Below are positions 35,696-42,787 of a DNA stretch of 64,000 nt, piece by piece (positions within the stretch are counted from its first letter, which is position 1; the number at the start of each line of letters is the position of its first letter). Both the position numbers and the translations under genes were made by a program. A model generated the notes under the pieces. It had not been told where the DNA came from. It saw nothing but the letters and a program-made list of their open reading frames with translations, and did not search any database. Location of the stretch: contig JBEHWX010000004.1 of assembly GCA_048498995.1 (NCBI GenBank), forward strand, positions 1 through 64,000. Direction: 5' to 3'. The DNA is from JBEHWX01 sp048498995 (GTDB taxonomy: Bacteria; Bacteroidota; Ignavibacteria; OLB7).

Positions 35696-35727
35696 TTGGA
35701 TCTTCCATTCAGCCTGCTATAAATTGC
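35696..35727 (+). promoter_or_regulatory. Candidate promoter of tetR gene
   Basis: TTG at 35696-35698 and TAAATTGC at 35720-35727, 21 bases apart (7 of 8 positions close to TAnnTTTG). The operator-like palindromes begin inside the -7 element, fitting autorepression. Confidence 0.4.
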
Positions 35728-35750
35728 GTTCACTTACTGAACGCTGTTCA
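35726..35750. promoter_or_regulatory. Operator-like overlapping palindromes upstream of tetR
   Basis: Two interleaved perfect inverted repeats: GCGTTCA-N5-TGAACGC (35726-35744) and TGAAC-GCT-GTTCA (35738-35750). Position over the promoter of a TetR gene makes this the expected autoregulatory site. Confidence 0.65.
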
Positions 35751-35768
35751 TCAAGGCGGATGTGATCG

Positions 35769-36380
35769 ATGGGAATCTCGGAGCGGAAAGAGCGGGAGAG
35801 ACAACAGATGCGTGAGCTGATCCTCGACGCGTCCATGCGCCTCTTCGTCGAGGAAGGGTACGAGAGCGTCACCATCCGGAAGATCGCCGAGCGGATCGAA
35901 TACAGCCCGGCGACGATCTACCTCTACTTCCGCGATCGGGACGAGATCCTCTTCGCCCTTCACACGATCGCCTTCGAGCGCCTCTACCAGGCGCAGTCGG
36001 CCGCCAGGGAGATCGCCGACCCGATGCTCCGGCTCAGAAAGCACGGCGAGCTCTACGTGATGTTCGGCTTCGAGCACCCGGAGCTCTATGATCTGATGTT
36101 CATCATGCGCGCCCCCGGCCGGATCATCGTCGCCGAGGAGGAATGGAAGATGGGGATGCGCTCCTACGAGCTTCTTCGCGCCGACGTGCAGGCCTGCATC
36201 GACGCCGGGAGCATCAAGGGGGAGAGCGCCGAGACGATCTCCTTCGCCCTCTGGTCGCTCGTGCATGGCATGGTATCCCTCCATATCCGTGATCGCTGCG
36301 CGATGATCCCGCGAGAGCATCGCCTCGCGATGATCCGTCAGTCGCTCGATTACATGGTGCTGTCGCTCGCCGCGGAGTGA
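35769..36380 (+). CDS. TetR/AcrR family transcriptional regulator
   Basis: 203 residues. The N-terminal TetR DNA-binding domain (residues about 10-58) includes ILDASMRLFVEEGYESVTI and the recognition helix IAERIEYSPATIYLYFRDRDEIL. The ligand-binding half is helical; its effector is not predictable. Palindromes of GTTCA/TGAAC type lie on its promoter, and a near copy lies just before the TonB-type receptor gene downstream, suggesting it controls both itself and that gene. Confidence 0.9.
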   Translation: MGISERKERERQQMRELILDASMRLFVEEGYESVTIRKIAERIEYSPATIYLYFRDRDEILFALHTIAFERLYQAQSAAREIADPMLRLRKHGELYVMFGFEHPELYDLMFIMRAPGRIIVAEEEWKMGMRSYELLRADVQACIDAGSIKGESAETISFALWSLVHGMVSLHIRDRCAMIPREHRLAMIRQSLDYMVLSLAAE

Positions 36381-36397
36381 TCCCCCTCCGCGCGCCG

Positions 36398-36425
36398 AAG
36401 GGGCCCGACAAGGCCCCCCTTTTTT
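36398..36425 (+). terminator. Terminator after tetR
   Basis: Stem GGGGCC/GGCCCC (36400-36405/36412-36417) with a 6-nt loop, followed by TTTTTT (36420-36425). Confidence 0.8.
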
Positions 36426-36435
36426 GCCGAATCAC

Positions 36436-36448
36436 TAAACACTGTTCA
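36436..36448. promoter_or_regulatory. Second operator-like site before the TonB-type receptor gene
   Basis: TAAACACTGTTCA matches 11 of 13 positions of the TGAACGCTGTTCA palindrome upstream of tetR. It lies 12 bases before the receptor ATG, between the tetR terminator and the coding start, where binding could block transcription or initiation. Confidence 0.5.
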
Positions 36449-36460
36449 GGGATTATAACG

Positions 36461-38863
36461 ATGTTCATCAATGCTACCTCGGACAGGCGGCTGTGGGAGC
36501 GATGCTCCCTCCTGCTGCTCGGCGTCGTGCTTCTTGCCTTCCACTCCATTGGCGCCCACGCGCAGGAGGCTTCCGGTGACGGTCCCGGAGAAAACGCTCC
36601 CACGCAGGTGGTGAAGGGGAGCGTGCGCGACGCGCAGACCGATCAGCCGATCGTCGGCGCCACGGTGGCCGTGGTCGGGGAGCGGATGGGGGCCATAGCC
36701 AAGGGGGAGGGGAGCTTCAGGATCGAGCGCGTCCCGGTGGGACGCCACACGCTCAGGATCTCCGCGGTCGGCTACGAGCCGACGCTGCAGGATGTCGTCG
36801 TCACCTCCGGCCGACAGACGATCGTCGCGATCACGCTCCGGGAGTCGCTGGTCAAGGGGAAGGAGGTGGTGGTCACCGCCGGCGATCCGCTGAAGGCGAT
36901 CGATGAGGCGGCGCTGGTCAGCGCCAACGCCTTCACGATGGACGACGTTTCGCGCTATGCCGGCTCGCGCGAGGATCCGGCCCGGATGGCGCAGAACTTC
37001 GCCGGCGTGCTCGGCGCCAACTCGCAGCGGAACGACATCATCATCCGCGGCGGATCCCCGTCGGAGCTTCTGTGGCGGCTCGACGGCATCGATATCCCGA
37101 ACCCGAACCACTTCGCCACGCAGGGGGCAACCGGCGGTCCGGTCAACGCCCTGAACGCGAACCTGCTGGACAACAGCGATTTCCTGACCGGCGCCTTCCC
37201 GGCCGAATACGGCACCAGGCTCTCCGGCGTCTTCGACCTGCGCACGCGGCGCGGCAACGCCGAGAAATACGAGCTGGTGGCGCAGATGGGCTTCAACGGC
37301 TTCGAGGGGATGGCCGAGGGGCCGGTCCCGGGCGTGGCCGGCGGCTCCTTCATCGCCAGCTACCGGAAGTCGACGCTCGAGGTCTTCCATCTCCTCGGCA
37401 TCAGCTTCGGCTTCTCGGCGATCCCGAAGTACGAGGACGCGACGCTGAAGGTCGATCTGCCGCTCGGCCCGGAGGACCATCTGAGCATCACCGCGCTCGG
37501 CGGCCTCTCCGATATCGCCCTGCTCCAGAGCGATCAGGATTCGGTCTTCACCGGCGATTTCGACATCCACAACGGCACGGATCTCGGCGTGGTGGGGATT
37601 ACCTGGCGACGCCTCTTCTCCGACAAGATGGTCGGCCAGTTGAGCCTTTCGACCGTCAACAGCCGCTATCGCACCGACCTCGACTCGCTGACCACAACGC
37701 CGGACTTTCAGGTGACGGCGACCACGCCCTGGATGACCAACCGCTCCACCGAGGGGTATCTCTCGGCGCGCTACCGGGTTGCCTACGCGGCCGATCCGGC
37801 CAACTACATCACCGCGGCGGCGGAGGTGCGACGGCTCTACTACGATCTTGACCAGCGCCGCTTCACCGTGCGCGACGAGGCGGTGCCCTATGCGATGAAG
37901 AGCGCCGGCGCCGCGCTCCACGGGCTCGGCTTCGTCAACTGGAGCTGGCGTCCGACCGCCGACCTGACGATCAACACCGGCATCTTCACGCAGTACCTCG
38001 AGCTGAACGGGCTCTGGTCGATCGAGCCGAGGATCGGGGCGAGCTGGGAGATCGCGGCCGGACAGTCGATCAACGCCGGCTTCGGGATTCATCGGCAGCC
38101 GCAGCCACTCGTGGTCTACTTCGGGAACGAGCGGAACGACGATCTGGCGTTCAGCCAGTCGAATCACTACGTGATCGGCTACTCGAACCGATTGGCGAGC
38201 GACCTGCTGGTGAAGGTGGAGGGCTACTACAAGGATCTTCGGGATATCCCGGTGGATGCCGATTCCCTCACCAGCTATTCGCTCCTGAACACCGGGACGA
38301 ACTTCGGCTCGGCCGGCGCCAGCCGCGCGCTCGTCAGCGCCGGCCGCGGACGGAGCTACGGCGCGGAGCTGACGGTGATGAAGCACTTCACCGACGGATG
38401 GTATCTGACCGCCACCGGATCGCTCTTTCGTCAGCAGTACGCCGGCTCCGACGGCATCTGGCGCTTCGGCGCGTTCGACAACCGCTACATCGCGAACCTG
38501 CTGGCCGGCTACGAGTGGAAGGTGAGTCCCGGCTTCACGATGGAGTTCAGCGGCAAGTACACGCTGGCCGGCGGCGCTCCCTACACGCCGATCGATCTCG
38601 AGCGCTCGCGTCGGTACGGCGGCAGCTACGTCGATGCCTCGCGCGCCTACGCGGAGCGGAACCCCGACTACTCCCGGCTCGACCTCAGGATCGACTTCCG
38701 GAACAACTTCGGCTCCTGGTCGCTGATCAGCTACGTGTCGGTGGAGAACGTGCTGAACCGGAAGAACATCCAGGATCGTCAGTACAATCCCCGGTACGAT
38801 CGGGTCGACGAGATCAGCCAGCTCGGGATCTTTCCGGTCGGAGGGATCCGCGCGGAGTTCTGA
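36461..38863 (+). CDS. TonB-dependent receptor-like outer-membrane protein
   Basis: 800 residues. Signal peptide (CSLLLLGVVLLAFHSIGAHAQ), then a carboxypeptidase-regulatory-like domain (residues about 50-130, VVKGSVRDAQTDQPIVGATV), a plug domain (about 145-260, including NDIIIRGGSPSELLWRLDGIDIPNPNHF) and a beta barrel to the end (FPVGGIRAEF). The barrel is shorter than that of large SusC proteins and no SusD partner follows, so it is of the Oar/transporter type with unknown ligand. Expression is probably controlled by the TetR product upstream. The ATG at 36461 gives a proper signal peptide. Confidence 0.85.
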   Translation: MFINATSDRRLWERCSLLLLGVVLLAFHSIGAHAQEASGDGPGENAPTQVVKGSVRDAQTDQPIVGATVAVVGERMGAIAKGEGSFRIERVPVGRHTLRISAVGYEPTLQDVVVTSGRQTIVAITLRESLVKGKEVVVTAGDPLKAIDEAALVSANAFTMDDVSRYAGSREDPARMAQNFAGVLGANSQRNDIIIRGGSPSELLWRLDGIDIPNPNHFATQGATGGPVNALNANLLDNSDFLTGAFPAEYGTRLSGVFDLRTRRGNAEKYELVAQMGFNGFEGMAEGPVPGVAGGSFIASYRKSTLEVFHLLGISFGFSAIPKYEDATLKVDLPLGPEDHLSITALGGLSDIALLQSDQDSVFTGDFDIHNGTDLGVVGITWRRLFSDKMVGQLSLSTVNSRYRTDLDSLTTTPDFQVTATTPWMTNRSTEGYLSARYRVAYAADPANYITAAAEVRRLYYDLDQRRFTVRDEAVPYAMKSAGAALHGLGFVNWSWRPTADLTINTGIFTQYLELNGLWSIEPRIGASWEIAAGQSINAGFGIHRQPQPLVVYFGNERNDDLAFSQSNHYVIGYSNRLASDLLVKVEGYYKDLRDIPVDADSLTSYSLLNTGTNFGSAGASRALVSAGRGRSYGAELTVMKHFTDGWYLTATGSLFRQQYAGSDGIWRFGAFDNRYIANLLAGYEWKVSPGFTMEFSGKYTLAGGAPYTPIDLERSRRYGGSYVDASRAYAERNPDYSRLDLRIDFRNNFGSWSLISYVSVENVLNRKNIQDRQYNPRYDRVDEISQLGIFPVGGIRAEF

Positions 38864-38963
38864 GGCGCGCCGGGCACGAGAGCTCGATGATCGCGGAGCC
38901 GGCATGCCCCAACGGGGGCGCCGGCTCTTCGCGTTTCCGGGGGAGGCATGCATGAACATGTCC

Positions 38964-38990
38964 GGTAGGCGCACGCCTTCAGCGTGCGCC
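38964..38990. repeat. Dispersed palindromic (REP-like) element
   Basis: GGTA followed by a 9-bp perfect hairpin, 38968-38976/38982-38990, with loop CTTCA. The same kind of element recurs at 39195, 60494 and, diverged, at 63917 and 63959. Confidence 0.75.
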
Positions 38991-38999
38991 GTTTACGGT

Positions 39000-39180
39000 A
39001 TCATGGCGCAGCCTGAAGAGCTGCGCCTACCATCTGGGGCGGGTAATCATGGCGCAGCCTGAAGAGCCGCGCCTACCATCTGGGGCGGGTAATCATGGCG
39101 CAGCCTGAAGAGCCGCGCCTACCATCTGGGGCGGGTATCATGGCGCAGCCTGAAGAGCCGCGCCTACCATCTGGGGCGGG
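39000..39180. repeat. 46-bp tandem repeat array, four copies, each with a hairpin
   Basis: Units start at about 39000, 39046, 39092 and 39137 (periods 46, 46 and 45). Each contains a GGCGCAGC...GCTGCGCC-type palindrome around CTGAAGA, then CTACCATCTGGGGCGGG. The hairpin core resembles the dispersed element on either side. Confidence 0.9.
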
Positions 39181-39194
39181 GAGCCTGGAATATC

Positions 39195-39221
39195 CGGTAG
39201 GCGCACGTCTTTAGCGTGCGC
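39195..39221. repeat. Dispersed palindromic (REP-like) element, right flank of array
   Basis: GGTAGGCGCACG-type element with a TCTTTAG loop; near copy of that at 38964 in the same orientation, closing the 46-bp array. Confidence 0.7.
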
Positions 39222-39489
39222 TGTACATGTGGTTGGAGCAACGCTCCTACGAAGAAAAGGACGCGGCGTCCACGTGGGAGGGAAGACGTGCTAAGAACGA
39301 CGAGGCCGATCTGTCCGGATACCGGATCGTGTCCGGGATCACGACAGCCGCCGCAATCACCGATCGACGATTTCAGGAAGATTCGAAGGATTTGGCCGCA
39401 TGGCATGGTCCTATTAGCAGGGGTTTGTGTACGCGAATTCAACGGGACTATAAAACACGAACACTCAATACTCAACGGGACCAACTGTC

Positions 39490-40032
39490 ATGAACAAGCA
39501 GATCTTCACCCTCGCCGCTCTCGCCCTCGTCGCCGCTCCGATCGTCATGATGGCCCAGTCGGCCTCGGTGACCTCCACGGCCACCATCGTTACCCCGATC
39601 ACCGCTACCGCCACGGCGCCGCTGGCCTTCGGTACCATCTCCAAGGGCTCGGCCGCCACGGTCGCGGCCAACAGCTCCTCGGCCGGCGCGGTGACCTTCT
39701 CGGGCGACGAGGCCGACAACATCACGATCTCGGTGCCGGCCACGGCCACTATCTCGACCACCTCCGGCGCCGGCGCCAGCATGACGGTGACCCTGAACCG
39801 CGCGGCGCTGCGCGTGGGGACCACGAGCGCTCAGGCCTCCTCCTCGGCGCTCGATGCCTCCAGCGGCTCGGCGACGACGGCTCTGTCGGCTGACGGCTCG
39901 GGCGACGGCGTGGCCAACGACGGCATGGGCCAGGCGTACCTCTGGATCGGCGGGTCGGTGACGCCGACGGCCACGCAGCAGCGCGGCAGCTACAGCGGCA
40001 CCTTCACCGTCTCGGCCGCCTACTCCAACTGA
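39490..40032 (+). CDS. Secreted DUF4402-like surface protein
   Basis: 180 residues: signal peptide (MNKQIFTLAALALVAAPIVMMAQS) and a Ser/Ala/Thr-rich beta domain with the DUF4402 pattern PLAFGTISKG near residue 48, GDEADNITISVPATATI in the middle and GSYSGTFTVSAAYS at the end. DUF4402 proteins resemble pilin- or fimbria-like beta-sandwich subunits; the function is not established. There are no cysteines and no sorting domain. A strong terminator follows, so it is a single-gene unit. Confidence 0.75.
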   Translation: MNKQIFTLAALALVAAPIVMMAQSASVTSTATIVTPITATATAPLAFGTISKGSAATVAANSSSAGAVTFSGDEADNITISVPATATISTTSGAGASMTVTLNRAALRVGTTSAQASSSALDASSGSATTALSADGSGDGVANDGMGQAYLWIGGSVTPTATQQRGSYSGTFTVSAAYSN

Positions 40033-40058
40033 CGAACATTTCGGTTCCCCCCTTGGTT

Positions 40059-40108
40059 CGGGGCCGGCGCAAGCGGATCGCACCGCTCGTGCCGGCCCCG
40101 TTCTTATT
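40059..40108 (+). terminator. Terminator after the DUF4402 gene
   Basis: Perfect 10-bp stem 40059-40068/40091-40100 with inner pairing, then TTCTTATT. Confidence 0.75.
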
Positions 40109-40194
40109 GCGATCACGTTTGACGTCGGCGGGGGGCCGGGCACCGGCTATGATCTTGGCCTTCTCCGGGCGAAATGACATATTTGCCGTCTGCT

Positions 40195-40464
40195 ATGGAG
40201 ACGCACATGTACATCGTTCGAGGAAGGGTCCAGGGGGTCGGCTTCCGCTATTTCGTCAAGCAGATGGCCGAGGCGTTCGACGTCCGCGGCACGGTGCGGA
40301 ATACATCGGATGGCGACGTGGAGATCGTGGCCTCCGGAAGCTCCGCCAATCTCCGTTCGTTCAAGGAGCAGATTGAGATCGGCCCGTCGGCCTCCCGCGT
40401 CGATCGCGTCATCGTCGAGGGCATCGACCCGCGAACGTTCAACGGCTTCCAGGTGGTCCGCTAG
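40195..40464 (+). CDS. acyP: Acylphosphatase
   Basis: 89 residues from the ATG at 40195, the typical length of 90. It hydrolyses acyl phosphates. The signature GRVQGVGFRYFVKQMA holds the catalytic arginine, and GTVRNTSDGDVEIVASG holds the catalytic asparagine. An in-frame ATG at 40174 overlaps a CATATTTG element that looks like the promoter -7 box (TTG at 40155, 22 bases earlier), so the 40195 start is preferred. Confidence 0.92.
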   Translation: METHMYIVRGRVQGVGFRYFVKQMAEAFDVRGTVRNTSDGDVEIVASGSSANLRSFKEQIEIGPSASRVDRVIVEGIDPRTFNGFQVVR

Positions 40465-40611
40465 GCGCGGACCCGGTCCGCCCACGGCTGCTGTTCAGAG
40501 GCACCTCCTCGCGGCGGCATCCTTCCGTCCGGTTCCGAGACCGGCATCCAACCGCTTCTCCGGCTCCAGAGCTCCGATCATTCACGTTCATACGCAGTCC
40601 AGTCGCTTCAC

Positions 40612-41643
40612 ATGACCCGTAAACCAGTCCTCCTGATCACCGGCGCCGGTGGCGAAATCGGTCACGGCCTGATCGAACGCATCCACGGCGAGGGTACCTA
40701 CGATATCGTCGCGCTCGACCTGAATCCGCTCGGCGAGCACCTGGCCGCACTGTGCGCCGAGGTCGTTACCGGAAGCATCACCGACCAGGAGCTGATCGAG
40801 CGGATCGGCGCCGGCCATGAGATCGCCGGCGTGTTCCACCTGGCCGCCATGCTCTCCACCAGCGGGGAGAAGACGCCGGAGCTGGCGCATCAGATCAACG
40901 TCGACGGCACGATCAATCTTCTTCGGCTGGCCACCGCGCAGGCGCGCGCCCACGGCCGGAACGTCCCGTTCATCTTCCCGAGCTCGATCGCCGTGTACGG
41001 CGTGCCGGACGTGAAGACCAAGGAGGCCGCCGGCAGCATCGATGAGGATCAGTTCCTCGACCCGACCACGATGTACGGCATCAACAAGCTCTACTGCGAG
41101 CACCTGGGCCGCTACTACATGCGCCATTACCGCCAGCTGGCGGCCGACCGCGACGCCAACCACGTAGATTTCCGCGCGATCCGCTTCCCGGGACTGATCT
41201 CCGCGGCCACCGTGCCGAGCGGCGGTACCAGCGATTACGCGCCGGAGATGCTCCACGCCGCGGCCAAGGGGGAGCCCTATGCCTGCTTCGCCCGCCCGGA
41301 TACCCGCATTCCGTTCATGGCGATGCCGGACGCGATCGACGCGCTGATGCTCCTGTTCAACGCCCCGCTCTCGGCTCTGTCGACCACGGTCTACAACATC
41401 GGCGCGTTCTCTCCCTCGGCCGAGCAGGTCGCCGAGCTGACCCGCGCCGCGTTCCCGGAGGCCCAGATCACCTTCAAGGTCGACGAGCGCCGCCAGGGCA
41501 TTCTCGATACCTGGCCGAGCGACGTGGACGATGCCCGCGCCCGCAACGACTGGGGCTTCGCTCCAGCCTACGACCTGGAGCGCGCGTTCAACGAGTATCT
41601 GATCCCGACCATCTCCGCGCGCTACAACGACGCGACGGTCTGA
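40612..41643 (+). CDS. L-threonine 3-dehydrogenase, SDR (epimerase-like) type
   Basis: 343 residues, extended SDR. NAD binding by ITGAGGEIGHGL, active site FIFPSSIAVYGVP with Y-G-I-N-K (YxxxK). The block RFPGLISAATVPSGGTSDYAPEM is characteristic of the short-chain threonine dehydrogenases of bacteria, archaea and animals rather than of UDP-sugar epimerases. It would oxidise threonine to 2-amino-3-ketobutyrate. The partner ligase (kbl) is not in the window, so assignment rests on sequence alone. Confidence 0.82.
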   Translation: MTRKPVLLITGAGGEIGHGLIERIHGEGTYDIVALDLNPLGEHLAALCAEVVTGSITDQELIERIGAGHEIAGVFHLAAMLSTSGEKTPELAHQINVDGTINLLRLATAQARAHGRNVPFIFPSSIAVYGVPDVKTKEAAGSIDEDQFLDPTTMYGINKLYCEHLGRYYMRHYRQLAADRDANHVDFRAIRFPGLISAATVPSGGTSDYAPEMLHAAAKGEPYACFARPDTRIPFMAMPDAIDALMLLFNAPLSALSTTVYNIGAFSPSAEQVAELTRAAFPEAQITFKVDERRQGILDTWPSDVDDARARNDWGFAPAYDLERAFNEYLIPTISARYNDATV

Positions 41644-42206
41644 ACCTCGGGAATTCCGGCTCGTGAGTCGCGACTCAGGAATCCCGACTCCAGAATTCGA
41701 CGACGACAGGGTTCCGGACCCGTTCCGGAATGCATTCCACGATGCCTCCTATCCCGGCCGCTTCCGATACCGATCATGGTAACGGGGCGGCCGGGCCCGC
41801 GTTGGGAGGGAGGGATCGTTCGGACGCCGCTCCGGCCTCATGCCGGCCTCATGCCTGGCTCGCGAGGGGGGAAGCAGCGGCCGGCACGCGGTCGGATTCC
41901 GTTCCGGCGGCGTTTCCCGGCCGGATGGCTCTCGGAGGCGATTTGCACATTTCGCCAAGATGTATATCTTCGCGGCCCATTGAACGGGAGGACTCTCCAA
42001 CTCTTCGCGGATGCCCCGCCGGCTGTTGGCAAGGCGGTGCGATATCGACCGATTCACGACGTATGGCGCGAATATTGCGATTCCGACACGCGTCGTCGGC
42101 GGGTATCGGGCGGCGATCCGCATCTCGGGAAGAGAGAGTCGGTGCACGAAGTTCCTTCTCATCTGATCGCCAATTAACCAATCAATACGACGGGAGTACG
42201 AGCATC
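41644..42206. other. Intergenic region before the DUF2795 gene
   Basis: 563 bases. A perfect 14-bp palindrome TGAGTCGCGACTCA lies at 41664-41677 and a promoter candidate at 41943-41972. Overlapping frames on both strands are basic and unconserved; no gene is called. Confidence 0.5.
41943..41972 (+). promoter_or_regulatory. Candidate promoter for the DUF2795 gene (TTG-N19-TATCTTCG)
   Basis: TTG at 41943-41945 and TATCTTCG at 41965-41972, 19 bases apart; one mismatch to TAnnTTTG. The leader to the ATG would be about 225 nt. Confidence 0.4.
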
Positions 42207-42437
42207 ATGCTGTGGACACCTGAACTCGCCTCATACCTCGAAGACGCTCCGTGGCCTGCGACCAAGGAAGAGCTCCTCGATTTCGCCAATCGCACGGGTG
42301 CTCCGTTGCAGGTGATCGAGAATATCCAGGAGCTCACCGACGAGGAGGAGGAGGTCTACGAGGGCATCGAGGATATCTGGCCCGAGGCCGCCAATCACGA
42401 CGACATGTACTACGACGAGGAGCCCGAGGACTACTGA
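42207..42437 (+). CDS. DUF2795 family protein
   Basis: 76 residues, strongly acidic. The N-terminal 50 residues (LASYLEDAPWPATKEELLDFANRTGAPLQVIENIQEL) match the DUF2795 pattern of small Bacteroidota proteins; the C-terminal 25 residues are nearly all D, E and Y. Function is unknown. Small, cytoplasmic, single-gene unit with its own promoter candidate and a strong terminator. Confidence 0.82.
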   Translation: MLWTPELASYLEDAPWPATKEELLDFANRTGAPLQVIENIQELTDEEEEVYEGIEDIWPEAANHDDMYYDEEPEDY

Positions 42438-42481
42438 GCCATCGGTGCGCCTCTTCCGCGAGTCCGCGCATCAGTCGATTT

Positions 42482-42537
42482 GGGGAAGCACACGGCGTCG
42501 ACTTCGAAAGCGCCGTCTGCTTCCCCGCGACGTTTTT
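42482..42537 (+). terminator. Terminator after the DUF2795 gene
   Basis: Nine-bp stem 42482-42490/42518-42526, one C-C mismatch, then six more pairs 42492-42497/42511-42516; TTTTT at 42533-42537. Confidence 0.82.
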
Positions 42538-42600
42538 GCGACGCCGGCTCATCCACCGTCGACGCGTCGCGCCGCCTCGCGCCGGCTCACGCGGAGCAAC

Positions 42601-42642
42601 CGGTAACGGCTCGTCGGTAACGGCTCGTCGGTAACGGCTCCC
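42601..42642. repeat. 14-bp tandem repeat, three copies
   Basis: CGGTAACGGCTCGT at 42601 and 42615, third copy at 42629 ending CCC. Lies just upstream of the BamA-like gene. Confidence 0.8.
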
Positions 42643-42787
42643 CGGTGGCGGGTCGCTCGTCTCACGCATGAACAGTCGGGAGAGTATGGTCTCAGCAGTT
42701 GCTACCGATGCATACGTACAGGCTCATCGCGGTGACGCGCCGAACGGAATCATCCGAGGCGGCGCGGTGGTCCGGCTTCCTCGCCCC

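Larger units (their letters stand above)
35062..35768. other. Long intergenic region with minisatellite
   Basis: 707 bases. Contents in order: a terminator hairpin (35103-35150), an unexplained stretch, a 14-bp minisatellite (35332-35443), another unexplained stretch, then the tetR promoter and operator (35696-35750). No credible gene is seen. Confidence 0.6.
38864..39489. other. Intergenic region with palindromic repeat array
   Basis: 626 bases. A hairpin element (38964-38990), four 46-bp direct repeats (39000-39180) and a second hairpin element (39195-39221) fill the first part. The rest, 39222-39489, includes the leader of the DUF4402 gene; no other gene is supported. Confidence 0.65.
42438..42787. 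other. DUF2795-BamA-like intergenic region
   Basis: 350 bases. Holds a terminator (42482-42537) and a 14-bp repeat, CGGTAACGGCTCGT, three copies at 42601-42642. Frames extending the next gene upstream of 42788 are rejected because they push the signal peptide 40 residues inward. Confidence 0.5.

Noticed and set aside
36446..38974. 842-codon frame antisense to the TonB-type receptor
   Set aside because: Shadow of a clear outer-membrane protein gene.
39000..39180. Possible CRISPR array
   Set aside because: Repeats of 46 bp are contiguous with no unique spacers, and no cas genes are present.
41730..42206. N-terminal extension of the DUF2795 protein
   Set aside because: The extension is basic low-complexity sequence across the promoter; the family starts at the ATG at 42207.
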